In this document: positions 55,404 to 63,720 of the stretch, piece after piece | How positions within the stretch are numbered: position 1 is the first letter of the stretch | How the letters are laid out: every line of letters starts with the position of its first letter | Source of the DNA: DAIMFL01 sp964372215 | GTDB lineage: Bacteria; Pseudomonadota; Alphaproteobacteria; Dongiales; Dongiaceae | DNA: 64,000 nt | Assembly (NCBI GenBank): GCA_964372215.1 | Contig: CAYJQC010000010.1 | Coordinates: forward strand, 1-64,000 | Reading direction: 5' to 3' | Notes under the pieces: generated by a model | What the model was told of the DNA's origin: nothing | Database searches by the model: none | The model's input: only the letters and a program-made list of their open reading frames with translations | Made by a program: the position numbers and the translations under genes

Positions 55404-57191
55404 ATGCAGGCGATCTCCAGCGACGCGATCCGCGGCAATCCCGCGCCCATGACGGCTCCGGCTCCGTCGGTCGGTGCCGGACTGTTCGCGGATCTGCTCC
55501 GCAACTTCCTCGACAGCCCGGCCAGCCAGCGCGTTCAGGCGCCGCCGAGCCCGCGGGTCGAGGCGCCACAGCGCAGCACGCCGCCGTCCCGGACGCCGGC
55601 GGATGCGCCGCGCGAAACCGCGCCTGACAGTCTCGACGAGGTCGATGCAGAGGCCCGCGCCGACCCGGCGAACGACGCGCCTGCCCCGATCGAACGCGAC
55701 CGGGCGCGCTCGCCATCCCCGGACGACAACGGCCGCGATGGAACAGCAATCCTCGCCGACGGCGCGGAGCCGGATCCAGATGGCATCGCCCAGCCGGCAC
55801 CGGCCGTCGCGATTCCCGTCGTGCCGATTGCCGCGCCCCGGATCGCCGCCAAGGCCGACGGCCCGACCGATCAGCTCGTCGCGGCATCGCCTGCCCTGCC
55901 GGCCGACGCCGGCGCCGAGACACCAGTGCCAACTCAGACCGGCGCCGCCACCCCCGGCGACGGTGGAGTCGCCACCGATCCGATCCCGGATGCCGCCTTG
56001 GCTTCGGCCGCATTGGCCGCCGGCGGCGCCCCACTACCCGGAACCGGCGCAAAGCCGGCGCCCGCCACCAGGCCGGCCCCGACTTCGCGAGCCGGGATTG
56101 CACCGGCCGGCCCGACACCTGCGAGCGACGCCGCTGTCGTAGCGGCCGGAGCGGGCGCGCCGACCACCGCCCCGATTGCCACGCCGGTGTCCGGCGCTGC
56201 CGCCACCGCGCAGCCGGATCCCCTGGCGGTCGCAACGACCACCCTGGACTCGCTCGCAGATCCGGCGGAGTCCGCACCGAACCCGCGCGGCGCCGCCACG
56301 ACCACCGCGCAAGCCGCCGGCGCGCCGCCGACGGCCCCCGGTTTCGCTGCGGCGGTCGCGGCCCAGCAGGTACAGGCCGACATGCCGGCGGCCGCAGTTG
56401 CAGGCACCGCGCCGGTCCTCGACGGAGACGCGCCACAGACAGACGGCCTGTCGACCGCGGTGCCGACCGGCCCCGCCGCTGGCAGCAACGACGCCACAGC
56501 GGACAGCGATGCCGGCAGCCAGCCCGGCCAGGCCCGGATCGCACCCGCGGCCCCCGGCGGCGCAACGCCGGTGCCGGCCCCGAATGCGCAAGTGGCGCTC
56601 GCGACAGCCGCCGCGGCCGAGGCGCCCTCGGCCGCCGATGCCCCGAATGCCGGCGGGGCGCGGCTGGAGCCCGCAGTGGCCGCGTTCGGCCGGGGTGGCA
56701 CTGGCAGCACTGGCGGCACGGCCGCCGGCGCGTCGGCCACCGCCGGACTGGCCGCCAAGACCGCCGCCGCCCAGCCGATCGAGCAGCAGGTCGCGCTGCA
56801 CGTCCAGAAGGCCGTGCGCGACGGCGTCGACCGCATCCGCATCCAGCTCACGCCGCAGGATCTCGGCCGCGTCGAGGTGCGCCTGGAGTTCCACGACGAT
56901 GGCAAGTTCCACGCCCGCATCTCCGCCGAGCGCAGCGAAACCCTCGATCTGCTGCAGCGCGACGTGCGCAGCCTGGAGCGCGCATTGCAGGACGCCGGCG
57001 TCAAGACCGACAGCGGCAGCCTGAGCTTCGATTTCCGCGGCCGCGGCCAGCAGGACGGACCGGCGCAGGGCACCCGCCCGGCAGCCCTGGTTCCGGACGC
57101 GGCCGGCGACGCCGCCGCTGACGCGACAGACGCCTCGAGCCTGGCGCCGCGATACGGCACCAGCAATCGCGCCCTCGACATCCAGGTCTAG
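55404..57191 (+). CDS. fliK: Flagellar hook-length control protein FliK
   Basis: FliK (595 residues) measures the hook and signals FlhB to change substrates. About 450 N-terminal residues are Ala/Pro/Asp-rich and of low complexity, as expected for the ruler part. The C-terminal domain (about 455-560) has the conserved VRDGVDRIRIQLTPQDLGRVEVRLEFHDDGKFHARISAE. It is 36 nt after fliS2 and precedes flgD by 24 nt. Confidence 0.9.
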   Translation: MQAISSDAIRGNPAPMTAPAPSVGAGLFADLLRNFLDSPASQRVQAPPSPRVEAPQRSTPPSRTPADAPRETAPDSLDEVDAEARADPANDAPAPIERDRARSPSPDDNGRDGTAILADGAEPDPDGIAQPAPAVAIPVVPIAAPRIAAKADGPTDQLVAASPALPADAGAETPVPTQTGAATPGDGGVATDPIPDAALASAALAAGGAPLPGTGAKPAPATRPAPTSRAGIAPAGPTPASDAAVVAAGAGAPTTAPIATPVSGAAATAQPDPLAVATTTLDSLADPAESAPNPRGAATTTAQAAGAPPTAPGFAAAVAAQQVQADMPAAAVAGTAPVLDGDAPQTDGLSTAVPTGPAAGSNDATADSDAGSQPGQARIAPAAPGGATPVPAPNAQVALATAAAAEAPSAADAPNAGGARLEPAVAAFGRGGTGSTGGTAAGASATAGLAAKTAAAQPIEQQVALHVQKAVRDGVDRIRIQLTPQDLGRVEVRLEFHDDGKFHARISAERSETLDLLQRDVRSLERALQDAGVKTDSGSLSFDFRGRGQQDGPAQGTRPAALVPDAAGDAAADATDASSLAPRYGTSNRALDIQV

Positions 57192-57215
57192 CCAGAGCGC
57201 CGGAAGGATACGGAC

Positions 57216-57953
57216 ATGCAGGTCAACGGAACCACATCGAGCGCCGCAGCCGGCCAATCGGCCGCCGCAGCCAAGCTCTCGGAAACCTTCGACACCTTCC
57301 TGACGCTGCTGACCAAGCAGCTGCAGTACCAGGACCCGCTGGCGCCGATGGATTCGACCGAGTTCACGTCGCAGCTGGTCCAGTACAGCGGCGTCGAGCA
57401 GCAGCTCGCCACCAACACCAAGCTCGACAGCCTGATCGCGATGCAGTCTGCAAATCAGACGTCGGACGGCCTCATGTATCTCGGCACCACGGTCGAGGCG
57501 GCGAGCGACGCGATCGAGCTCACCGACGGCGGCGCCTGGGTGACCTACAGCACCGACGAGACGCTGACCAATGTCAGCCTGACCATCCTCGACAGCACCG
57601 GCAAGCCGGTCCGGACCGCCAAGGCCGAAGGCACGGTCGGCGATCACCGCATCGGATGGGACGGCGCCGACAACGACGGCAACGCGCTGCCGCTCGGCAC
57701 CTACACGGTCCAGATGACCGGCCTCGACGCCGACGGCAATCCGGTGGTCATCGGCACCGGCACGATCGGCCGCGTCGACGGCGTGAAGGTGATCGGCGGC
57801 GAGACCGTGCTCACCATCGGCGGCGTGTCGCTGCCGCTCAACTCCGTCGTGTCGGTGTCGCTCCCCAGTTCGTCATCTGGCTCGGCCGGGAATGCCGCCG
57901 ACGGAACGGACAGCACCGACACGACCGACACCGAGTCGACCGACCAAGGGTAG
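57216..57953 (+). CDS. flgD: Hook assembly cap protein FlgD
   Basis: FlgD (245 residues) caps the growing hook. The N-terminal segment TFDTFLTLLTKQLQYQDPLAPMDSTEFTSQLVQYSGVEQQ is diagnostic, and the C-terminal beta domains carry VGDHRIGWDGADNDGNALPLGTYTV. The Ser/Thr/Asp-rich tail is unusual but harmless-looking. It is 97 nt before flgE. Confidence 0.95.
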   Translation: MQVNGTTSSAAAGQSAAAAKLSETFDTFLTLLTKQLQYQDPLAPMDSTEFTSQLVQYSGVEQQLATNTKLDSLIAMQSANQTSDGLMYLGTTVEAASDAIELTDGGAWVTYSTDETLTNVSLTILDSTGKPVRTAKAEGTVGDHRIGWDGADNDGNALPLGTYTVQMTGLDADGNPVVIGTGTIGRVDGVKVIGGETVLTIGGVSLPLNSVVSVSLPSSSSGSAGNAADGTDSTDTTDTESTDQG

Positions 57954-58050
57954 TACAGCTCGATCGGCTGACCGATAGGGCGTCACGCCACAACCGGCAC
58001 AAGGCATGCGATGGGCCCGTTCGACGGGTCCCTCAACAAGGAGCGAAGAG

Positions 58051-60138
58051 ATGAGTATCTACGGCGCAATGTTCTCGGGAGTTACCGGTCTGGCCGCGCA
58101 GAGCCAGGCGCTCGGCATGATTTCCGACAACATCTCGAACGTGAACACCATCGGATATAAGGGTACCGTCGCGCGCTTCCAGACCCTGGTCACCGAGGCC
58201 TCGAGCACGACGACCTACTCGCCCGGTGGCGTGCGCTCGACGCCGTTCCAGAAGATCGACCGCCAGGGCCTGCTCCAGGGCTCGTCCTCGCCCTACGATC
58301 TCGCCATCATCGGCAACGGCATGTTCGTGGTGAACGAGGATGCCGCGCCCGGCATCGGTGACGACTATCTGTTCACCCGCGCCGGCAACTTCGCGCCCAA
58401 CCAGAACGGCGACCTGGTGTCGTCTTCCGGCTACTACCTGCAGGGCTGGCGCCTCGATACCAACGGCAACCTGCCGACCAACACGACGACGCTGAACAGC
58501 CTGAACACCGTCAACATCTCCAACCTGACCGGCTCGGCGCGGTCGACGTCGGCGATCACCATCGCGGCCAACCTGCCCGGCAGTACCGCCGCCGGCGACA
58601 CCCACTCGATCACCGCCCAGGTCTACGACAAGCAGGGCAGCACCGAGAACCTGACCTTCACCTGGGTGAAGACCTCGAAGGACAACTGGGCATTGATGGC
58701 CGACCTGCCAGGCAACGGCCAGTTCGCCACCGACGACACCACCGGCGCCACGCTGTCGGGCAGCACGACGACCTATTTCCCGATGGCGACCCTGGCGGAC
58801 ACCACCGATTTCTCGCTGGCGAGCGCGACCGGCAACGTGAGCGGCGCCGCCGGCACCTTCACTGTCGGCACGCCGGTCGCAGGCGTCAGCACGATCACGA
58901 CGGTCATCGGCGGCATCACCTATACCGGCACGGTCCCGACCGACAGCGGCACCGGCAACGACCTGACCGGCGCCAGTTCGATCACCTTCACGGGCTCCAA
59001 CGGCTCGACCTTCGTCCTCGATCTCAATGGCGCCACGACCTACGACATCGACCCGACCACGACCTACACCCCGACCGTCACCCTGGTCGGCACCGAATTC
59101 ACCTTTGCCGCGCCGAGCAACACCACCAACAACATCAGCGGCGTCGCGACGGCGGCGACGGTCAACGCCCCGGCCGCCGGCGTCTGCCAGATCGACGTGG
59201 TCATCGGCGGCGTCACCTACACCGCCAACGTGCCGACCGACAGCGGCGGCGGCAACGACTTGGCACCGGCCTCGGTCATCAGCTTCACCGCCGTCGGCGG
59301 CCGATCGATGACGCTGACCTTGGGCGGCGGCGCCGCCAGCTACGATCTCGATGGCGCCGGCCAGGCCGCGCTGCAGACCGCCTTGCAGACCGCCCTCGAC
59401 ACCGGCGGCGGCACGGTCACCTTCGCCAACGGTGCCGTGGTCACCAATCCCGACCTCGCCACCCTGCAGACCAACCTGGACGATGCCTTCACGGGCGTGG
59501 TGTTCGCCAACAATTCGACCTCGGGCACCCAGATCGGCACCATCAGCTTCAACGCCGACGGTTCGCTGCAGGCGATCACCGCCGTGGGTGCCTATGCCAC
59601 GATCAACGCCGCGGATCAGTTCGAGTTCTACGTCGACTACGACAGCAGCGCCCTGACCACCTCGACCTCCGATCGCCAGCTGGTCTCGCTCGACCTCGGC
59701 ACCCTGGGCTTCTCTGACGGATTGACCCAGTACTCCGGCGCGTTCTATCCTTCGGTGCTGCAGCAGGACGGCCTCAGCTTCGGTTCGTTCACCGGCATCA
59801 CCATCGACGAGAACGGCATCGTGACGGCGCTGTTCGACAACGGCCAGCAGCGCGACATCTACAAACTGCCGCTCGCCACCTTCCCGAACCCGAACGGGCT
59901 GCAGGCGCGCAACGGCAACGCCTATCTGCAGACCAACCAGTCCGGCAACGTTCTGCTGCTCGAGGCGAATACCGGCGGCTCCGGCGAGATTGCTCCCAAC
60001 TCGCTGGAATCCTCGACCGTCGACCTGGCCGAGGAATTCACCAACATGATCATCACCCAGCGCGCCTATTCGGCCTCCGCCAAGGTGATCACCACCGCCG
60101 ACGAGATGCTCGACGAGCTGATCCGGATCCGCCGCTAG
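58051..60138 (+). CDS. flgE: Flagellar hook protein FlgE
   Basis: FlgE (695 residues) makes the hook. N-terminus: MSIYGAMFSGVTGLAAQSQALGMISDNISNVNTIGYKGTVARFQTL. C-terminus: VDLAEEFTNMIITQRAYSASAKVITTADEMLDELIRIRR. It is far longer than enteric FlgE (about 400) because of beta modules at about 245-500, two of which resemble each other and the flagellin middle (ATGNVSGAAGTF, VIGGITYTGTVPTDSG, then VIGGVTYTANVPTDSG). The ATG at 58051 has AAGGAG upstream. Confidence 0.95.
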   Translation: MSIYGAMFSGVTGLAAQSQALGMISDNISNVNTIGYKGTVARFQTLVTEASSTTTYSPGGVRSTPFQKIDRQGLLQGSSSPYDLAIIGNGMFVVNEDAAPGIGDDYLFTRAGNFAPNQNGDLVSSSGYYLQGWRLDTNGNLPTNTTTLNSLNTVNISNLTGSARSTSAITIAANLPGSTAAGDTHSITAQVYDKQGSTENLTFTWVKTSKDNWALMADLPGNGQFATDDTTGATLSGSTTTYFPMATLADTTDFSLASATGNVSGAAGTFTVGTPVAGVSTITTVIGGITYTGTVPTDSGTGNDLTGASSITFTGSNGSTFVLDLNGATTYDIDPTTTYTPTVTLVGTEFTFAAPSNTTNNISGVATAATVNAPAAGVCQIDVVIGGVTYTANVPTDSGGGNDLAPASVISFTAVGGRSMTLTLGGGAASYDLDGAGQAALQTALQTALDTGGGTVTFANGAVVTNPDLATLQTNLDDAFTGVVFANNSTSGTQIGTISFNADGSLQAITAVGAYATINAADQFEFYVDYDSSALTTSTSDRQLVSLDLGTLGFSDGLTQYSGAFYPSVLQQDGLSFGSFTGITIDENGIVTALFDNGQQRDIYKLPLATFPNPNGLQARNGNAYLQTNQSGNVLLLEANTGGSGEIAPNSLESSTVDLAEEFTNMIITQRAYSASAKVITTADEMLDELIRIRR

Positions 60139-60150
60139 TCCGCGGGCGGC

Positions 60151-60169
60151 GTAACCCGGCATTAACCAT
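60151..60169 (+). promoter_or_regulatory. CtrA-like box upstream of sciP
   Basis: GTAA-CCCGGCA-TTAACCAT: one base from TTAA-N7-TTAAC and continuing as the extended TTAACCAT. It lies about 180 nt before the sciP start; another TTAACC is at 60253. In Caulobacter CtrA activates sciP, and SciP then blocks CtrA-dependent promoters. Confidence 0.5.
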
Positions 60170-60350
60170 GTTTCGGGCCGGTCCGGGCGCTGCCGGGGCC
60201 GGCCCAAACCATTAATTTTGCGGCCTAATTCGGCTCCAATGCCGACGATCCGTTAACCCTGCGACTTAGGGCTTCCTTAAGCGCCGAACCGTAAGCTCCG
60301 AAGGCCTGGGACAAGGATCTGGTCCCAGCATCGTTGACGGAGGACTGCGT

Positions 60351-60716
60351 ATGACGTCCGAGCGTCCAGGTAGGTCGGATGCCGTTATCGGCCCGGAGGG
60401 GGCGCCGATGACGTTGAATGATCTTCCGCCCCCTGGCACCAAGCGATGGGTGATCCGCCGCAAGGCCGAGGTCGTGGCCGGCGTACGCGCCGGCCTGATC
60501 AGTCTCGAGGAGGCCTGCGAGCGCTATACGCTCTCGGTCGAGGAGTTCCTGTCGTGGCAGAAGCTCATCGATCGCCATGGCCTGCGCGGGCTGCGGGTGA
60601 CCCGTCTGCAGGACTATCGCGGCGGCGAGCGGGTCCCGGTGCATGAGCGGCCCGTTTCGGGCGGTGCGCGGCGCACCAGCTCGGACTACCCGCTGCGCAA
60701 TCCCCTGCTGTCCTGA
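60351..60716 (+). CDS. sciP: CtrA inhibitor SciP (DUF1153)
   Basis: SciP (121 residues) is a small helix-turn-helix protein that binds CtrA and prevents it from recruiting RNA polymerase. The signature TKRWVIRRKAEVVAGVRAGLISLEEACERYTLSVEEFLSWQKLIDRHGLRGLRVTRLQDYR is close to Caulobacter SciP. The start at 60351 keeps the conserved VIGPEGAPMTLNDLP. Monocistronic between flgE and fliF. Confidence 0.92.
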   Translation: MTSERPGRSDAVIGPEGAPMTLNDLPPPGTKRWVIRRKAEVVAGVRAGLISLEEACERYTLSVEEFLSWQKLIDRHGLRGLRVTRLQDYRGGERVPVHERPVSGGARRTSSDYPLRNPLLS

Positions 60717-60864
60717 TCCGTCGGGCCGACCCCGGCGCTGGTCCGGACCGAAGACCCGTCGAACCCACATCTCATCTCCGTCGCTCCATCCGCGACGCCG
60801 CCGGCGCGCTTCGTGTGCCGGCGATGTTGCGCGTTCCGCGTCGGCGGCCGCCCGCCGACGCATG

Positions 60865-60901
60865 CGGAAATTCTTGCCGGGAATCTAGGCAAGAATTGCC
60901 G
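60865..60901. promoter_or_regulatory. Two FlbD/ftr-like sites upstream of fliF
   Basis: CGGAA-ATTCT-TGCCG (60865-60879, one mismatch) and AGGCA-AGAAT-TGCCG (60887-60901), centres 22 bp apart. No good sigma-54 promoter is seen downstream. In Caulobacter FlbD represses fliF by binding such a site, which would fit. A TTAAC half-site of the CtrA type follows at 60906. I see nothing else between sciP and fliF. Confidence 0.5.
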
Positions 60902-61009
60902 CCCGTTAACGGCTTTTTCACCGCGTCGGCCATAGTTTCCCTTCACGCCCTCAGCGCCCCTCGGTAATCGCTCGACAGCGCGCGACCCAACAGCCAGGCA
61001 GGTCTTTGC

Positions 61010-62647
61010 GTGAACCCTCTGCTTCAGACCCTGCGCAGCCTCGGTCCGGTGCGACTTGCTGCCCTCGCCGGCGTCGCCCTGGCCCTGATTGCCTTCTTCG
61101 TCTTCGTCACGACCCGGCTGTCCAGCCCGGACATGTCGCTGCTCTATGCCGAGCTGGCGGCCAATGACAGCTCGCAGATCATCGAGCGCCTGGAGTCGAT
61201 GGGCGTGCCCTATGAGCTGAAGGCCGACGGCAGCCAGATTCGGGTGCCGGCCGATCAGGTGGCCCGCCTGCGCCTCTCGATGGCGAGCGAAGGGCTGCCC
61301 ACCGGCGGCTCCATCGGCTACGAGATCTTCGACCGCCAGGACGCGCTCGGCACCACCAACTTCGTCCAGCAGGTAAACCACCTGCGCGCGCTCGAGGGCG
61401 AACTGGCCCGCACCATCGGCTCGATCTCCCAGGTGAAGTCGGCCCGGGTCCACTTGGTCATCCCGCAGCGCGAGCTGTTCACCCGCGAAAAGCCGGAGCC
61501 GAGCGCCTCTATCATCCTGGTCCAGCGCGGCGGCCTCGACCACGCCCAGGTGGTCGCCATCCAACACCTGGTGGCCGCGGCAGTGCCCGGGCTGAAGCCT
61601 TCCGCCGTCTCGGTGGTCGACGAGCAAGGCACCCTGCTGGCCCGCGGCAGCGACGAGGACGGCAACTCCGGCACCGCCGAGGAGATGCGCGCCGCCTACG
61701 AGAGCCGCATGCGTGGCGCGCTCGAGGAACTGCTGCAACGCTCGCTCGGCTACGGCAAGGTTCGCGCCGAGGTCACCGCGGAGATGAATTTCGACCGCGT
61801 CACCACCAACTCCGAAACCTTCGATCCCGATGGCCAGGTGGTGCGCTCGACCCAGACGGTCGAGGAGCAGGCGGACGCCTCCGAAGGCGGGGCCGACGCG
61901 GTGACGGTGGCGAACAACGTCCCCGACCCCTCGCTGCCCGGCGGCAACAGCCAGAACCGCAACACCTCGGCGCGCACAGAGGAGACGGTCAACTACGAGA
62001 TCACCAAGACGATCGAGACTCATGTCCGCGAAGCCGGGACGGTGAAGCGCCTGTCGGTCGCCGTACTGGTCGACGGAATGTACACCTCCGCCGCCGACGG
62101 AACGGTCGCCTATCAGCCGCGCAGCGCCGAGGAACTCGACCAGATCGCCAAGCTGGTGCGTTCGGCGGTCGGCTTCGACGAAACGCGCGGCGATACCGTC
62201 GAAGTCGTGAACATGCCGTTCGTCGACAACACCACGGAGACGATCGATTCCAACGCCCTGCCCTTCGGCCTCGAGAAGAACGACCTGATCCGGGTCGGTG
62301 AAATGCTGGTGCTGGGAATCGTCGCCATCCTGGTGATGCTGTTGGTGGTGCGTCCGATCATCGGCCGCCTGCTCGACGTCTCGGCGGCCAGCGCCAAGAG
62401 CCCGGGCCTGCTGAGCGACCAGAGCGCGATGGCGCCCGCCCTTGCCGGCCCGGCCGGGGGCCAGGGCGAGCTGCCGGCGCCGAGCGACGTACCCGACACC
62501 AATGCCGAGATCGAAAAGATGATCGACATGAACCAGGTCGAGGGACGGGTGCGCGAGTCGTCGCTGAGGAAGATCGGCGAACTGGTCGACCGTCATCCCG
62601 AACAGGCGGTGAACATCATGCGCTCCTGGATGTACCAGGAAACCTGA
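61010..62647 (+). CDS. fliF: Flagellar MS-ring protein FliF
   Basis: FliF (545 residues) builds the MS ring in the inner membrane. Two transmembrane segments (about 18-40, LAALAGVALALIAFFVFV; and about 428-450, MLVLGIVAILVMLLVV) flank the periplasmic ring-building domains (VRLRLSMA-type region, FVQQVNHLRALEGELARTIGSISQVKSARVHLV). The C-terminal RKIGELVDRHPEQAVNIMRSWMYQ is the FliG-binding end. GTG start at 61010 with AGGCAGG upstream. It heads fliF-fliG-fliH. Confidence 0.96.
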   Translation: MNPLLQTLRSLGPVRLAALAGVALALIAFFVFVTTRLSSPDMSLLYAELAANDSSQIIERLESMGVPYELKADGSQIRVPADQVARLRLSMASEGLPTGGSIGYEIFDRQDALGTTNFVQQVNHLRALEGELARTIGSISQVKSARVHLVIPQRELFTREKPEPSASIILVQRGGLDHAQVVAIQHLVAAAVPGLKPSAVSVVDEQGTLLARGSDEDGNSGTAEEMRAAYESRMRGALEELLQRSLGYGKVRAEVTAEMNFDRVTTNSETFDPDGQVVRSTQTVEEQADASEGGADAVTVANNVPDPSLPGGNSQNRNTSARTEETVNYEITKTIETHVREAGTVKRLSVAVLVDGMYTSAADGTVAYQPRSAEELDQIAKLVRSAVGFDETRGDTVEVVNMPFVDNTTETIDSNALPFGLEKNDLIRVGEMLVLGIVAILVMLLVVRPIIGRLLDVSAASAKSPGLLSDQSAMAPALAGPAGGQGELPAPSDVPDTNAEIEKMIDMNQVEGRVRESSLRKIGELVDRHPEQAVNIMRSWMYQET

Positions 62648-62688
62648 GCGCTCCCCTCTGATCCCAAATCACCGGACCGAACGGAACC

Positions 62689-63705
62689 ATGCGTAGCCGC
62701 GACGACTATCGTTCACTGACCGGGCCCGAGAAGGCCGCCCTGATGCTGTTGTCCGTCGGCGAGGACAACGCCACCAAGCTGTTCGCGCTGATGGCCGATG
62801 ACGAAATCAAGGAGATTTCGCAGACCATGGCCAATCTCGGCACGGTCAGCGCGGCCCTGGTCGAGCGCCTGTTCGTCGAGTTCGCCGACCAGATCTCCTC
62901 GACCGGCTCCCTAACCGGCACGTTCGAAAGCACCGAACGCCTGCTCCTCAAGGTTCTCGACCCGAGCAAGGTCGACAACATCATGGAGGAGATCCGCGGC
63001 CCCGCCGGTCGGACGATGTGGGACAAGCTCGGCAACGTCAACGAGAGCCTGCTCGCCAACTACCTCAAGAACGAGTACCCGCAGACCGTCGCCGTGGTGC
63101 TCTCCAAGATCAAGCCCGAGCATGCCGCACGGGTGCTGGGCGTGCTGCCCGAGGCCTTCGCCATGGAAGTCGTGCTGCGCATGCTCCGCATGGAGTCGGT
63201 GCAGAAGGAGGTGCTCGAGGACGTCGAGCGCACGCTCCGGACCGAATTCATGAGCAACCTCGCGCGCACCAACCGGCGAGACGCCCACGAGATGATGGCG
63301 GAAATCTTCAACAACCTGGACCGCAATACCGAAGCGCGGTTCATGACGGCGCTGGAGGAGCGCAACCGCGACGCTTCCGAACGCATCCGCGCCCTGATGT
63401 TCACGTTCGAGGATCTGGCGAAGCTCGATCCCGGCGCGGTCCAGACTCTGCTGCGGAACTTCGACAAGGCGAAGCTGCCGATCTGCCTCAAGGGCGCGTC
63501 CGAGGCGCTGCGGGACCTGTTCTTCGCCAACATGTCGGAACGCGCCGGCAAGATGCTGCGCGAAGACATGGCGGCGATGGGGCCGGTCCGGCTGCGCGAC
63601 GTCGACGAGGCCCAGATGAGCATGGTGGTCATGGCCAAGGACCTCGCGGCACGCGGCGAGATCGTGATCTCCGACAAGAAGGGCGAGGACGAACTTGTCT
63701 ACTAG
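62689..63705 (+). CDS. fliG: Flagellar motor switch protein FliG
   Basis: FliG (338 residues) transmits stator force and links the MS ring to the C ring. The N-domain begins LTGPEKAALMLLSVGEDNATKLFALM. The middle domain has YLKNEYPQTVAVVLSKIKPEHAARVLGVLP, the alphaproteobacterial form of the EHPQ motif. The C-terminal charged helix region (MFTFEDLAKLDPGAVQTLLRNFDKAKLPICLKGASEALRD) is complete. It is 41 nt after fliF. Confidence 0.96.
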   Translation: MRSRDDYRSLTGPEKAALMLLSVGEDNATKLFALMADDEIKEISQTMANLGTVSAALVERLFVEFADQISSTGSLTGTFESTERLLLKVLDPSKVDNIMEEIRGPAGRTMWDKLGNVNESLLANYLKNEYPQTVAVVLSKIKPEHAARVLGVLPEAFAMEVVLRMLRMESVQKEVLEDVERTLRTEFMSNLARTNRRDAHEMMAEIFNNLDRNTEARFMTALEERNRDASERIRALMFTFEDLAKLDPGAVQTLLRNFDKAKLPICLKGASEALRDLFFANMSERAGKMLREDMAAMGPVRLRDVDEAQMSMVVMAKDLAARGEIVISDKKGEDELVY

Positions 63706-63720
63706 CGGGACCACCAGCGC

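Noticed and set aside
60906..60911. TTAACG before fliF as a CtrA box
   Set aside because: Only a half-site; no second TTAA-like element at 7-nt spacing.
60996..61010. AGGCAGGTCTTTGC before fliF as a sigma-54 promoter
   Set aside because: The GG to GC spacing is 9 nt rather than 10, and it would lie directly on the start codon.
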